A stretch of 63,472 nt of DNA from Acidobacteriota bacterium (GCA_013140775.1 JABFSA010000043.1:1-63472); one strand, 5' to 3'. Counted from the stretch's first letter, positions 45,704 through 56,623 are shown. Made by a program: numbers and translations. The notes: generated by a model not told the origin, from the sequence alone.

Positions 45704-45893
45704 ATGCCGCGCCAGTCAACAACGCATCGTACGCCTTGCTGAACGAAACCACTTGCTCAATGTCGGGGCAACGTGCGCAATGAGCCGCGTGCCGCGGCCA
45801 CACATTCGCTCGGGGACATTGGCGCTTCGGCTCCATTTGGGGGCTTAGGCCACACGTTCGCAACGGGAAACCAAAGACAAGAACTCCTGCCTC

Positions 45894-46241
45894 TTATGAG
45901 CGCCGGCTGGTCGTGGGTCTTGGCTTGCACTGACCACAAGGTCTGCGTCCCGCTGATTCAGCGTCGCTCCAATTCCGAAACAAGAAGTAGTTCCCGTTAT
46001 AGGCGATGTTCTTTGCGGGGCAGGTTAGCCGATGATACAGGTCGGTGCTCGTGCCGTACACCTCCTCGGGGCAAAGGTCCATCAACCGATTGGACGCGAT
46101 AAGTCGGGTCCCGAAATTCGGATCATCGAGTGCTAGAAGGAACTCAGCTACAGCCGTGTCGCGGTCACCGGCTTGGAGTGCTTGGTTTCCCCTCGCAATG
46201 TGCTTGTTGATCGTTCTCTGTGGAGTGTTCACTTCAGGCAT
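45894..46241 (-). CDS. small protein with TPR-like N-terminus and Ada-like zinc-knuckle C-terminus
   Basis: ATG 46241 follows GGAG with six-base spacing, giving 115 residues; starts further upstream lie in the IS110-linked structured DNA. Residues 10-45 form two helices resembling a TPR unit (KHIARGNQALQAGDRDTAVAEFLLAL). The C-terminal half has the pattern YHRLTC (His70, Cys74), a 27-residue spacer with aromatics, then PCGQCKP (Cys102, Cys105). This is like the zinc-binding 'YHxxxC...PCxxC' domain found after nucleases and in Ada. Binding of nucleic acid or metal is inferred. Part of the low-GC patch; same strand as the PRTase and SLOG genes, but 375 bases away across the IS110 remnant. Confidence 0.65.
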   Translation of the reverse strand: MPEVNTPQRTINKHIARGNQALQAGDRDTAVAEFLLALDDPNFGTRLIASNRLMDLCPEEVYGTSTDLYHRLTCPAKNIAYNGNYFLFRNWSDAESAGRRPCGQCKPRPTTSRRS

Positions 46242-46268
46242 GGGTGTCTCCACTACGTTTGCGGGGAC

Positions 46269-46336
46269 CTCCTCCTCCCGGTTCCTTCGCGGCATCGTTG
46301 CCGCGAACTGTGGGTCACACACGTAACCAGGAGGAG
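46269..46336 (+). ncRNA. structured leader of the IS110 remnant (possible bridge-RNA relic)
   Basis: An outer helix joins CTCCTCCT/GGTT (46269-46276, 46280-46283) to AACCAGGAGGAG (46325-46336), 12 pairs with a 3-base bulge. Inside it is a perfect 9-bp hairpin, TTCGCGGCA (46286-46294) with TGCCGCGAA (46299-46307), loop TCGT. The block ends 6 bases before the IS110-type ATG. IS110 elements encode a bridge RNA in the non-coding end next to the transposase gene, so this may be part of one; DNA-level palindromes are the alternative. Confidence 0.45.
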
Positions 46337-46342
46337 ACCGAC

Positions 46343-46610
46343 ATGGATGCTACGACGGCGGCAGTGGATCTGGCAAAGGACCTCATCGAGGTGACGCTGG
46401 CGAATCGCGCGCATCGGATCATCGACCAAAGGGAACTGACGCGACGGCAATTTGAGTCGTTCGTCGAGAGCCTCTCGGCCGGGACGACGTTCGTGACGAA
46501 AGCGTACGGCACCCCCCTTTGGGGGTCGGCGCTGTCAGGTACGCGGGCTCACGGTCCGCGTCCTCGCAGTCCAAAGCCCATATGCGCAAAGTCAGACGGA
46601 GCGGTTGTGT
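46343..46610 (+). pseudogene. IS110-family transposase remnant (5' fragment with frameshift)
   Basis: After GGAGGAG and ATG 46343 the frame reads like the start of an IS110 transposase: MDATTAAVDLAKDLIEVTL, then LTRRQFESFVESLSAGTTFV. At the CCCCCTTTGGGGG tract (about 46512-46525) the frame shifts; a different frame continues the same family as GRRCQVRGLTVRVLAVQ and then decays. The RNase-H-like DEDD active site is incomplete and the C-terminal serine domain is absent, so it is inactive. It ends next to the stop codon of the PRTase gene. It shows that mobile DNA once inserted in this patch. Confidence 0.82.
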
Positions 46611-46615
46611 CACTA

Positions 46616-47284
46616 CTACGTAGATCTGAATAGATCCGGCATTCGCTTCTGTAACGTCTTGATTTTCTGTATCGACGGGTCCGGGAACGCGGGCACGTCG
46701 GGGAATTGCGTCGAGCCGGTAGCATTGGTCTTTCCTAACGCCAGTACATCGATCTGCACCGTCGCCGACATTTCACGAATGCGCCGAACGGCAGCACGGG
46801 CCGTCGAACCGCTCGTAAGAACATCATCGAGAAGAAGTATCGTGCCTACGTTCGGAGGCATTGGGCCAGAGACCTGCATCGATGAGAACTGCACTTCCTC
46901 ATCCCGCATACCTGGTCGGGCGACTGCGCGAGGTACAGTTCTCGTCCTTCGCACGAGATCGTTAAGGTCACCCACTGTCAACATCTGTGCGACCATTGAT
47001 GACAGCGCGGCAACTGAGTGCTTCGTCTGGATTTCGTACTTCTGCGATGAAGGCGTCGCGGCGATGGCATCCGGCCGTAGGAGTCCATCCTCACAGAGTC
47101 GAGCAATCACGTTCGCAAACAGTGTCAAGGCGACATCTGAACCGCTCTTGAGGTTCGACATCCATTCATGAAAGCGCTTCCCGTTGGTTGATGCCCAGGG
47201 CAGTGCACGCTCTGGAAAATACCAACGCCAAGCCACAACGCGAGTTCGATCGGACCAGTGCCGAATTTCAACGGGCGGCTGCAT
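46616..47284 (-). CDS. ComF-like phosphoribosyltransferase
   Basis: ATG 47284 gives 222 residues (GTG 47299 would add five). The type I PRTase PRPP loop is TILLLDDVLTSGSTARAA (about residues 148-165), where the two Asp bind ribose hydroxyls. An upstream segment (DAIAATPSSQKYEIQ) matches the VVPVPSS-type strand of ComF proteins, and a helical N-terminal cap with several Trp precedes it. The gene overlaps the upstream SLOG gene by 17 bases, so the two are coupled. Base composition is lower in GC than the neighbours. Whether it acts on a base or only senses nucleotides is unknown. Confidence 0.8.
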   Translation of the reverse strand: MQPPVEIRHWSDRTRVVAWRWYFPERALPWASTNGKRFHEWMSNLKSGSDVALTLFANVIARLCEDGLLRPDAIAATPSSQKYEIQTKHSVAALSSMVAQMLTVGDLNDLVRRTRTVPRAVARPGMRDEEVQFSSMQVSGPMPPNVGTILLLDDVLTSGSTARAAVRRIREMSATVQIDVLALGKTNATGSTQFPDVPAFPDPSIQKIKTLQKRMPDLFRST

Positions 47285-47783
47285 TGTCTGGTCCACCACT
47301 CGAGTCGACGACGTATGCGTGGACCTCTAGGCCTTTTCGGATCGCATATTGCAGCGTCCAACTAGTACCGCCCGGTTGACCGGTCCAGAAGCCAATCACG
47401 GCTTTGCTGCGGTCAACCATGAAACGGTTTCGATCGAGATATGCCCTCTTCCCCGGACGCAGCTGAAGTTCGACGAGCCTCGTCGCCCGACTGAGGTGAG
47501 GGCGGACGGAACTCGGTTGCTCCTTGGCGCTTTGGGGCACCACAACCCAGCAGGTTTCGCCGCAATCAAGGAGCCATTCGAGCGCCCAATGGTCGACGCC
47601 AAGGGCCCCGCCTATGATCCACGTGACACTCGAACGGAGATACGGCGTCAGATGGCGGTCAAACATCGCTCGTGCTGCCACGCGCGGTATCGACCTCGAC
47701 CCAGTTATCGTGATCGCCCGGTGAGGTGGCTGCAGATCGAGGCAGTCGTGCTGTGTGAACAGATCGCCCTTGGGCTTGGTCAT
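47268..47783 (-). CDS. DprA-like SLOG-domain protein
   Basis: ATG 47783 gives 171 residues (TTG 47807 would add eight). The Rossmann-like SLOG fold is shown by AITITGSRSIPRVAARAMF, the glycine loop WIIGGALGVDHWALEWLLD (compare SGGARGID in DprA) and GFWTGQPGGTSWTLQYAI followed by a final strand EVHAYVV. SLOG proteins bind nucleotides or their derivatives (DprA, LOG cytokinin enzymes, sensor domains of conflict systems). No winged helix or effector domain is attached. Translationally coupled to the PRTase. A first-gene position and 112-base upstream gap suggest its own promoter. Confidence 0.8.
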   Translation of the reverse strand: MTKPKGDLFTQHDCLDLQPPHRAITITGSRSIPRVAARAMFDRHLTPYLRSSVTWIIGGALGVDHWALEWLLDCGETCWVVVPQSAKEQPSSVRPHLSRATRLVELQLRPGKRAYLDRNRFMVDRSKAVIGFWTGQPGGTSWTLQYAIRKGLEVHAYVVDSSGGPDNAAAR

Positions 47784-47895
47784 TAAGAGTCGTCCGCCTC
47801 GGGTCAAGAGTCTGTGATCATCTTCCGTCTAATAGCGTTGGCGCTCAACCGCAGCCGCTCATCGACCGCAAATTTGCATCAGGCTCATTGGCAGG

Positions 47896-48528
47896 TTAGA
47901 CGTCCCCCTCGATTAAGGTCTTTCTGATGAACTCAGCAAGCGCGTCAGCGTCGGGAGACTTCTCAGCATCGAGTCCCTGGAGCATCCCAACGCGATCGTC
48001 TTGAGAACGGTTCTGGCCGAGCTTGAACTTTCCTTCGATCCTGTCGATTGGCATCTCGAAGGCGACGATCGCTTTGGTCAGCTTCTCGCAAAGGTCTCCC
48101 GCCAGATCTTCCGTGCGCCACGGCTTCGCCCGGGCGCCCTCGTATCTCGCGACAAGGTCTTGAAGAGCGGCAGCCGTGAAGTCGCCCTCTTCTCTTACGC
48201 GTGGCTTCCCATAGACATGAACAGCGGCGTAGTTCCACGTAGGTACGGCGGGCGATGTGGCGTACCACGTGGGTGAGACGTAGGCATGAGGCCCGTGAAA
48301 GATCGCGAGAGCCTCCGCGCTTCCGTCAAACTGCCGCCATTGGTTGTTCGCGCGGGCGACATGGCCAATGAGGACGGCCTTTCCCGCTGAATGGCGAAGC
48401 ATTATCGGGATGTGCGAGGCCACCAACCCTGTCGATGACGCACTGGTCAGTGTCGCGAAGTCGTACCTCTCGATGAACGACTCCAAGATCTTCTCGTCTG
48501 AGACAGCGAATGACCCAGGTACGTACAT
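47896..48528 (-). CDS. paiB: PaiB-like FMN-binding protein
   Basis: The 210-residue product matches PaiB: MYVPGSFAVSDEKILESFIERYDFATL, ASHIPIML, GHVARANNQWRQF, IFHGPHAYVSPTWYAT, VPTWNYAAVHVYG and the late IVAFEMPIDRIEGKFKLGQNRS. The split-barrel flavin fold binds FMN; Bacillus PaiB is linked to protease and sporulation control, but the biochemical role is unclear. Start ATG 48528; it stands alone, at the edge of the low-GC patch, 112 bases from the SLOG gene. Confidence 0.88.
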   Translation of the reverse strand: MYVPGSFAVSDEKILESFIERYDFATLTSASSTGLVASHIPIMLRHSAGKAVLIGHVARANNQWRQFDGSAEALAIFHGPHAYVSPTWYATSPAVPTWNYAAVHVYGKPRVREEGDFTAAALQDLVARYEGARAKPWRTEDLAGDLCEKLTKAIVAFEMPIDRIEGKFKLGQNRSQDDRVGMLQGLDAEKSPDADALAEFIRKTLIEGDV

Positions 48529-48665
48529 CTTCCTCTCCGCGCGACCTCGATTAGGTGCGTCTAACTACTCCTTGAGTGGACCACGCGATGCTCCGGCTTC
48601 GCAGTGTTCGTCGACATACGCGCGAGCCGTGGCCGCGACGCCAGGCAGTAGCGGCTGCGACGACT

Positions 48666-50408
48666 TCACTTCGGCTGCAGCGACTTGGTGACGGCCTTGA
48701 CGGCGCCGTCGAGCGCCTCGCCGAGCGACGCGTCATAGGAGGGGCCCTGGCCCGCGCCGACGAGGCCGCCTGTCCCGTTCATGGCCATCGCCTGCTGCAG
48801 CAGAAACGCCGCGGCGCCAGCGGTGCCGTCGACGCCCATGCCAAGACCCGCTGCACCAAGGCTGCTCGTCTGTGTCCTGAACAGGTCCGGGCTCCCGAGC
48901 ATGCCCATTCCACCAAGATTCGCGCCGCCCAGACCGTTGAGCCGGTACATCATGCTCGGGCCCATCATCATGCTCATGTACATGGTGCCCGCGAATCGCG
49001 CGAGCCCAAGGCCCGTCTGCATGGTGAAGGCGCTGCCGTCTTTGCCTTTCGTGGTTGCTGAAAGCCGATTCTTGCCGTCGGGTTGAACGAGCTTCACGTC
49101 GATGCTTGATTCCGTGATGTCCTTGGCGTCCCCACCCGATCCGGTCACGCGTGACGCCGCACGCAACATGCCGCCGATCGCGCCGGGCTTCGACACCTTC
49201 AGATCCGCGACTTCCGCCAGCAGCACATAGTCGTACCCGAACTCGGCCGCGCGCTTCTGCAGTTCTGCTGGAGGCGCCGCGGCCATCGGGACGGCATCGA
49301 ACTTCGCCACGACCAGATCGGTGATCAGGCGTGAACGCAACCCGCGCGTGTCAACCGTCTGCGACGTCTTGTTGGTGAACTCCGCAACGCCGATGCGGGG
49401 CACACCGGGCACACGCGGCGCTGCTGCCGTTGGCGCGGGCGCGGAGTCCGCCGCCACGAGCTTGGCCTCGTTCGCATTGCTCAGCGCCTTCGACAGCTCA
49501 CCCATATTCAGGGCGGCATTCAATCCCTGCGGGATCTCGAAGAGCGCCGCATCGAGCGTCGTCACTTCGAACTCTGTCACTTCCATCGACACGACCGCCG
49601 GCTTGGCGGTATCGGCACTGACCGTCGTCGTGTACGCGATGGGAAAACCGAGCGCTGCGGGATCGCCGTTGTGCGTCGCGTTGATCTGATCGAGGCAGAC
49701 GCCAGCGACCTCAGTCCTGGCCGGATCTGTTTGCGGTTGTGCCGCCATCGCTTTTGGGGCGTCGATATACCAGCCGTCGGTTTCGATGCGTTGCTTCGTC
49801 GCATCGCACGCGCCCGGCATCGGCTGCTTGTCGATCATCGTCTTGACGTGCCGTGCCTGCTGGCCGAACATCGCCTTCCTCTCGCCAGTGTCCACGATGG
49901 TCGTCGAGACCATCACGACACCTGGCGGTTTCGGTGGTGCGACGGCTGCACCCGCCGCCACAGGCGGCGCACTGGGGGCACCATCCGGCGTGACCAGGTA
50001 CGTGTTCGCGGCCCGGCTGATCTGGATGTTGCGCCGTTCGTCGTGCTGCTTGAGCAGGATCATGTCCTGAAACTCAAACCGCTCGCGCGCGCCCTTGACG
50101 AACGTCACCGTCTCGGTCTTCTGACCACCGGTGGTGTAGCTGGTCTTGAACCGAACATCTTCTGGTGCGGGTGGTGGCGGAGCCGGAGCGGGAACAGGTG
50201 CCGGTGCAGGAGCCGCAGCCGGTTTGGCCGCTGGCTTTGCGGCCGGTCTTGCAGCCGGCTTGGGAGCCGGGGCGGTTCGCGGAGCCGCCGGCTTTGGTGC
50301 CGGCTTCGGCGCGGGCGCTTGCGCGGCGAGTGAAGTTGCCGCGGCCATGACCACGGCGAATGTGATGAACCTGGCGGAACGACGGGCGCACCGCAAATAG
50401 AGGCGCAT
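48666..50408 (-). CDS. secreted protein with Ala/Pro/Lys linker and CsgG-like C-terminal domain
   Basis: The 580-residue product has a signal peptide (FAVVMAAATSLAAQ) and then a 60-residue APKPA/AAKPA repeat linker. A first domain (about 75-290) starts EDVRFKTSYTTGGQKTETVTF. The second starts with IGVAEFTNKTSQTVDTRGLRSRLITDLV, resembling the CsgG/lipoprotein-assembly fold, and has FGYDYVLLAEVADLKVSKPG. The C-terminal 80 residues are Gly/Met-rich (YMSMMMGPSMMYRLNGLGG). Likely periplasmic or envelope bound. No operon partner: 137 bases to paiB with no gene seen between them. Confidence 0.75.
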   Translation of the reverse strand: MRLYLRCARRSARFITFAVVMAAATSLAAQAPAPKPAPKPAAPRTAPAPKPAARPAAKPAAKPAAAPAPAPVPAPAPPPPAPEDVRFKTSYTTGGQKTETVTFVKGARERFEFQDMILLKQHDERRNIQISRAANTYLVTPDGAPSAPPVAAGAAVAPPKPPGVVMVSTTIVDTGERKAMFGQQARHVKTMIDKQPMPGACDATKQRIETDGWYIDAPKAMAAQPQTDPARTEVAGVCLDQINATHNGDPAALGFPIAYTTTVSADTAKPAVVSMEVTEFEVTTLDAALFEIPQGLNAALNMGELSKALSNANEAKLVAADSAPAPTAAAPRVPGVPRIGVAEFTNKTSQTVDTRGLRSRLITDLVVAKFDAVPMAAAPPAELQKRAAEFGYDYVLLAEVADLKVSKPGAIGGMLRAASRVTGSGGDAKDITESSIDVKLVQPDGKNRLSATTKGKDGSAFTMQTGLGLARFAGTMYMSMMMGPSMMYRLNGLGGANLGGMGMLGSPDLFRTQTSSLGAAGLGMGVDGTAGAAAFLLQQAMAMNGTGGLVGAGQGPSYDASLGEALDGAVKAVTKSLQPK

Positions 50409-50549
50409 GTGATTTACCCCTCGACGCTTAAACGGTCACAACCCGACTCAACTGCAGACACTCCGGGGAGACGGAGATTGGTGACTGTACAACGATTGTG
50501 GCCGTCGTTTACCCACGAAAGCGGAGTCTAAGAGCCGCGATCGACGCAG

Positions 50550-50708
50550 ATGCTGGACGACGCACTGCGCTCGCCCGCTTTGAGCGGGAGGCTGATGGAG
50601 CTGCTCGCACGGCATGGACTCGAGTCGATGATCCGGCGCGAGACCCGCCCGCGCACGGGAGTCCTGGCAGACGCCCGAGTGATTCCAGAGGCGCCGCCGG
50701 CGCGTTAA
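50550..50708 (+). CDS. possible 52-residue ORF
   Basis: ATG 50550 to TAA 50706-50708 reads MLDDALRSPALSGRLMELL and onwards, with a helical, Arg-rich composition. It lies in an otherwise empty 296-base gap (50409-50704) and meets the convergent CxxCH gene with a 4-base overlap. No ribosome-binding site is clear and no family is recognised. It could be chance. Confidence 0.25.
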   Translation: MLDDALRSPALSGRLMELLARHGLESMIRRETRPRTGVLADARVIPEAPPAR

Positions 50709-51940
50709 CCAGTGGTCCAGTAGCTCGGCAGGCCCGGCTTGGTGTCGATGAGGATCTCGAGTGCTGCGCGTCGATCGGCGGCCGACAACCCGGCGTACCC
50801 GGCGCCGGTTTCCGCGCCCGACAGCACGTCGTACAGACGCCTGTATGTGCGATCGCGAAGCGGCGGCTGGAGGCCATCGAACAGCGTGCCGTAGATCATG
50901 TAGGACAGCGGATACCTGAAGAGGCGCGTTCGAAGATCGAAGTCGCGAAGCGACCGTCCCTTTGCATCGCGAGGACCGCGCTGGGCAAACGTGGCCGTGA
51001 ACGTCGACGTCCCAGCCACGGGCTCGACCAGCCGCGCCTCGTCCACGAATAGCAGGTAACCGGCGAGTTCGTCGATGTCACCGGCAATCTGCGCCCAGTC
51101 GGCGTCGCTCATGCCGTCCTGGCGCAGCTGGTTGTACCGAAAGGCAACGGCGTTCATCCGGTTTACGGCGCCCACCTGATGCTCCAGTGTCATCAGCGCC
51201 ACGATGTCGCTGGAAGGGGCGAGGTACCTGGATACGTCGAACTTTCCGCTCAGTGTCGTCAGGTTCTGGCTGCCCGAAGGATCGAGGTCCAGGGGACGGA
51301 ACGGATCGAGCGCAACGGCATTCCCCAGGTGTGTCTGGGATCCATGCGTACCGGTCACGTACCATCCGCCCCACCGCTGGGCGATTGGTGTCCGATGATC
51401 GATGGTGCCGATGAACGTGCTGGTGTAGGCCGGGGTGCCATCGGGATCGGGATAAACAGACGCGACGACCAGCGAGAGCGCACCCCTGTTGCCCATCCCA
51501 TGACAGAACGTGCACTCGATGCCCCGGCGCTGCAGTCTGGGACGATCGACCTTGCGGGCGTTCAACGAATAGAACACCATCCCGTGACTCGGTTCGAGGG
51601 CCAGCAGTTCGTAGACATCCCCACCCGGAACGTTGCCGACAGCCACCTCATCATTGAAGTAGAGCGCCCGCGGATTCTTCGGATTGATGATGGCGTGCTG
51701 GAAACTCGTCTTCGAGAAGACCAGGGTCTGTGAATCGATGTTGATGTCGAGGTGCTCGAGCAGGCTCGGCAGATAACCCACGCCATCGCGGTATTCGAGC
51801 GTCGCGTCGCCGCGATTGAGCCGCTCGTTCAGGCGCGTGAGTGCGTCAGTCGGGGTTGCATCGCCTGGCGTCTGGGCCCGCAAGATCACCATCGTCATGA
51901 AGACAACGATGGCGACCGAGAGGATGGGTCTGGCAGTCAC
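50705..51940 (-). CDS. exported protein with one CxxCH heme motif
   Basis: The 411-residue product has a signal peptide (ILSVAIVVFMTMVILRAQ) and one c-type heme site, GIECTFCHGMGNRG, near residue 145. Upstream lies a DEVAVGNVPGGDVYELLALEP region and downstream a long helical part (SDIVALMTLEHQVGAVNRMNAVAF). The His in LEHQVG could be a distal heme ligand. This is a large monoheme protein of unknown role, probably in periplasmic electron transfer. It ends facing a small plus-strand ORF and precedes purK by one base. Confidence 0.8.
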   Translation of the reverse strand: MTARPILSVAIVVFMTMVILRAQTPGDATPTDALTRLNERLNRGDATLEYRDGVGYLPSLLEHLDINIDSQTLVFSKTSFQHAIINPKNPRALYFNDEVAVGNVPGGDVYELLALEPSHGMVFYSLNARKVDRPRLQRRGIECTFCHGMGNRGALSLVVASVYPDPDGTPAYTSTFIGTIDHRTPIAQRWGGWYVTGTHGSQTHLGNAVALDPFRPLDLDPSGSQNLTTLSGKFDVSRYLAPSSDIVALMTLEHQVGAVNRMNAVAFRYNQLRQDGMSDADWAQIAGDIDELAGYLLFVDEARLVEPVAGTSTFTATFAQRGPRDAKGRSLRDFDLRTRLFRYPLSYMIYGTLFDGLQPPLRDRTYRRLYDVLSGAETGAGYAGLSAADRRAALEILIDTKPGLPSYWTTG

Positions 51941-51941
51941 G

Positions 51942-53078
51942 TCAGATCAGTAGAGCATCCCGCGCCGCGATGACGCGATCCTGCGCTTCTGCCACCGTGC
52001 GCGCAGCGGCGGTCATGTGGCCCATCTTCCGTCCAGGCCGCGGATCGGTCTTGCCATAAAGGTGCAGCTTCACGTCGTTGAACCGGCAGGCAGCCGCCCA
52101 GTTGGGTTCTCCATCTGCCCATAGATCCCCGAGCAGGTTCACCATCGCCGCCGGACGCGGAATCTCGGCCGAACCGAGCGGAAGCCCGCACACAGCACGA
52201 ACCTGCTGCTCGAACTGGCTCGTCACCGCCACGTCGAACGTCAGGTGGCCAGAGTTGTGCGGCCGCGGCGCGAGCTCGTTGACCAGCAGATCGCCATCGG
52301 TGCTCAGGAAGAACTCTACGCAGAGCACGCCCACGTACTGCAGCTCCTCGAGAATCGTGCGCGTGATCTCGGCAGCCTGCGCGGCTGCGGCCGGCGAGAT
52401 CAGCGCCGGAACGGTCGTGAGATCCAGGATGTGATTCCGGTGACGGTTCTCGAACGGCGGATAGAGCGCCACGTTGCCGTCAGCCGCCCGCGCGGCCACG
52501 ATCGAGAGCTCGGCCTGGAGGCTGATGAACTTTTCGACCACCGCTTCCTGGTGGCCGATAGCGGTCCACACGTGCTCGACGTCGGCCGGCGACACGATCT
52601 TGTGCTGACCCTTGCCGTCATATCCGAACGCCGCTGTCTTGATGACGGCCGGGGTACCGATGCGCGCCACCGCCTCCCACAGCTCGTCGAGGGTCTGCGC
52701 CGATGCAAACGGCGCGGTCGGAATGCCGCGATCCGCGAGGAAGGATTTCTCTCGTACGCGCTGCTGCGCTGTGTGAAGGGCCAGGGCCGAAGGGCGCACC
52801 GGGGCAAGCGCTTCCACCGCCTCGATCGCGTCCACCGGCACGTTCTCGAACTCGAACGTCACAACCTCGACACCTCGCGCAAAGGTACGCAGTGCGTCGA
52901 GATCGGTATAGGGAGCCGTGACCTCCACGTCAGCAATCTGTCCGGACGGCGAGTCGCCGTCCGGCGCAAAGACATGGACGCGGTAGCCCATGCGACGGGC
53001 GGCTATGGCAAACATCCGCCCGAGCTGACCGCCACCGAGCACGCCCAGCACGGCGCCCGGCGCGATGACCCGAGTCAC
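51942..53078 (-). CDS. purK: N5-carboxyaminoimidazole ribonucleotide synthase
   Basis: The 378-residue ATP-grasp enzyme carboxylates AIR with bicarbonate and ATP, in purine synthesis. Seen are [77 protein letters not shown] and the C-terminal [20 protein letters not shown] 53078 overlaps the purE stop (GTGA). The stop of purK lies one base from the start of the CxxCH gene, on the same strand. Confidence 0.95.
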   Translation of the reverse strand: MTRVIAPGAVLGVLGGGQLGRMFAIAARRMGYRVHVFAPDGDSPSGQIADVEVTAPYTDLDALRTFARGVEVVTFEFENVPVDAIEAVEALAPVRPSALALHTAQQRVREKSFLADRGIPTAPFASAQTLDELWEAVARIGTPAVIKTAAFGYDGKGQHKIVSPADVEHVWTAIGHQEAVVEKFISLQAELSIVAARAADGNVALYPPFENRHRNHILDLTTVPALISPAAAAQAAEITRTILEELQYVGVLCVEFFLSTDGDLLVNELAPRPHNSGHLTFDVAVTSQFEQQVRAVCGLPLGSAEIPRPAAMVNLLGDLWADGEPNWAAACRFNDVKLHLYGKTDPRPGRKMGHMTAAARTVAEAQDRVIAARDALLI

Positions 53079-53563
53079 GGCAGCTGTTCCCTGCGGACTT
53101 TCTCGGTCTGCTCGGCGCGAAACTGTCGAAGCTCTGCGCGCAACTTCGGGCGGGATCCGGAGAGGATCGACACGGCCAACAGGCCCGCATTGATCGCGCC
53201 CGGCTTGCCGATCGCGAGTGTTGCCACCGGGACACCTCCCGGCATCTGCACGATCGACAACAGGGAGTCGAGCCCCTGGAGCGCGGCGCTTTGCACGGGC
53301 ACGCCGAGCACGGGCACGACGGTGTGAGCCGCAACCATGCCGGGCAAGTGAGCCGCGCCGCCCGCGCCGGCAATGATCACCTCGACGCCACGAGCCTCGG
53401 CGCCGGAGGCAAACTCCGCCATCCACACCGGAGTCCTGTGCGCCGACACGATGTGGCGTTCAAACGGCACCGCGAAGCGCTCCAGGATCTCCACGGAGTG
53501 CTTCATCGTCTCCCAGTCAGACGATGACCCCATCACGACAGCGACAAGCGGTGTCTCAGTCAC
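53075..53563 (-). CDS. purE: N5-carboxyaminoimidazole ribonucleotide mutase
   Basis: The 162-residue class I PurE isomerises N5-CAIR to CAIR. Motifs are [35 protein letters not shown] and [23 protein letters not shown]. It forms purEK with the coupled downstream gene. A perfect hairpin separates it from icd. Confidence 0.96.
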   Translation of the reverse strand: MTETPLVAVVMGSSSDWETMKHSVEILERFAVPFERHIVSAHRTPVWMAEFASGAEARGVEVIIAGAGGAAHLPGMVAAHTVVPVLGVPVQSAALQGLDSLLSIVQMPGGVPVATLAIGKPGAINAGLLAVSILSGSRPKLRAELRQFRAEQTEKVRREQLP

Positions 53564-53586
53564 GCGTTGCGAATCCTATCTGAACC

Positions 53587-53619
53587 AACCACGAAGGCGG
53601 CCTTCGTCCCTTCGTGGTT
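53587..53619 (-). terminator. 11-bp perfect stem-loop between icd and purE
   Basis: AACCACGAAGG (53587-53597) pairs perfectly with CCTTCGTGGTT (53609-53619); the right arm overlaps the icd stop codon. No T-run follows in the icd direction, so it may be an mRNA stabiliser, a Rho-linked end, or a processing point between icd and purEK. Confidence 0.6.
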
Positions 53620-54838
53620 AACTCATGCGCTGCTTGAGCGCAGCATCGATGGCATCCATGAAGGCATCGGTCGTCAGGTGCGGCTGGTCTGGTCCGATGA
53701 GCACCGCCAGATCCTTGGTCATCTTTCCTGACTCGACGACGTCCACGCAGACCTTCTCGAGCGTTTCGGCGAACTGCACGACATCCGGAGTGTTGTCGAA
53801 TCGGCCGCGATACTGAAGCCCTCGTGTCCACGCGAAGATGGACGCGATCGGGTTCGTGGACGTCGGCTTTCCCTGCTGATGCAGACGATAGTGGCGTGTG
53901 ACCGTGCCGTGCGCTGCTTCGGCTTCAACGGACTTGCCGTCCGGCGACATCAGTACCGACGTCATCAATCCGAGCGAACCGTATCCCTGCGCAACGGTGT
54001 CCGACTGCACGTCACCGTCGTAGTTCTTGCAGGCCCAGAGGTACCCGCCGTTCCACTTCAGGCTGGCAGCAACCATGTCGTCGATCAGGCGGTGTTCGTA
54101 CGTGAGGCCCTTCGCCGTGAACGCATCCTTGAAATCGGCGTCGAACACGCGCTGGAAGGTGTTCTTGAACGTGCCGTCATACACCTTGAGGATCGTGTTC
54201 TTCGTGGAGAGGTACACCGGGTAGTTGCGTCCGAGGGCATACGTGAAGCACGCGCGGGCAAAGCCTTCGATCGACGCATCAAGGTTGAACATGCCCAGGG
54301 CCACGCCCGATCCCTTGGTCGTGATGACCTCGCGATCGATGGGCGCCTCGCTGCTGCCAGCGGCCGGCGTCCATGACAGGCGAATCGTCCCCGCGCCTGG
54401 GAAGTGAAAATCCTGCGCGCGATACTGATCCCCAAAGCCGTGACGGGCGACGACCACCGGCTTGTCCCAGTGCGGCACGATGCGCGGCACGTTCTTGCAG
54501 ATGATCGGCTCGCGAAAGATCGTGCCGTCCAGGATGTTGCGGATCGTCCCGTTGGGCGACCGATACATCTGCTTGAGGTTGAACTCCTTGACGCGTGCCT
54601 CGTCCGGCGTGATCGTCGCGCACTTCACCGCCACGCCGTATTTCTTCGTGGCCTCTGCTGAATCGACCGTGATCTTGTCGTCGGTCTTGTCGCGCGACTC
54701 AATCCCCAGGTCGTAGTACTTCAAGTCGATGTCGAGGTAGGGCAGGATCAATGTCTCGCGGATCTTCTGCCAGATGATGCGGGTCATTTCGTCCCCGTCC
54801 ATCTCGACGACGGGGCTCTTTACCTTGATCTTGGTCAT
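53618..54838 (-). CDS. icd: NADP-dependent isocitrate dehydrogenase, eukaryote-type
   Basis: The 406-residue enzyme decarboxylates isocitrate to 2-oxoglutarate in the TCA cycle. It opens [19 protein letters not shown], typical of the homodimeric type II IDH found in eukaryotes and some bacteria, not of E. coli Icd. Substrate residues SPNGTIRN and [13 protein letters not shown], and the NADP region [11 protein letters not shown], are intact. Start ATG 54838 has AGGAGCG upstream. Confidence 0.96.
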   Translation of the reverse strand: MTKIKVKSPVVEMDGDEMTRIIWQKIRETLILPYLDIDLKYYDLGIESRDKTDDKITVDSAEATKKYGVAVKCATITPDEARVKEFNLKQMYRSPNGTIRNILDGTIFREPIICKNVPRIVPHWDKPVVVARHGFGDQYRAQDFHFPGAGTIRLSWTPAAGSSEAPIDREVITTKGSGVALGMFNLDASIEGFARACFTYALGRNYPVYLSTKNTILKVYDGTFKNTFQRVFDADFKDAFTAKGLTYEHRLIDDMVAASLKWNGGYLWACKNYDGDVQSDTVAQGYGSLGLMTSVLMSPDGKSVEAEAAHGTVTRHYRLHQQGKPTSTNPIASIFAWTRGLQYRGRFDNTPDVVQFAETLEKVCVDVVESGKMTKDLAVLIGPDQPHLTTDAFMDAIDAALKQRMS

Positions 54839-54888
54839 TCACGCTCCTGATAGGTCATCTGGTCAGTCCCGGGCACAAAAGCCTGATT

Positions 54889-56571
<1,683 letters not shown>

Positions 56572-56588
56572 CAGGAGCGCACGGGATA

Positions 56589-56620
56589 CCGGGACTCGGG
56601 GCTCGGGGCTCGGGACTCAA
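56589..56620. repeat. GGGACTCGGG-type repeat, second copy
   Basis: Units CGGGACTCGGGG, CTCGGGGCTCGGGACTC run between the small membrane protein and the symporter start. They match the family at 5284-5389, here as one orientation only. Confidence 0.65.
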
Positions 56621-56623
56621 AGA

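Noticed and set aside
45773..46102. Plus-strand open frame opposite the zinc-knuckle gene
   Set aside because: The minus-strand frame has a ribosome site, a TPR-like part and a metal motif; the plus frame has none.
48529..48665. C-terminal-looking fragment on the minus strand (ends EHCEAGASRGPLKE)
   Set aside because: The frame has no start, overlaps nothing with a clear family match, and could be chance in high-GC DNA.
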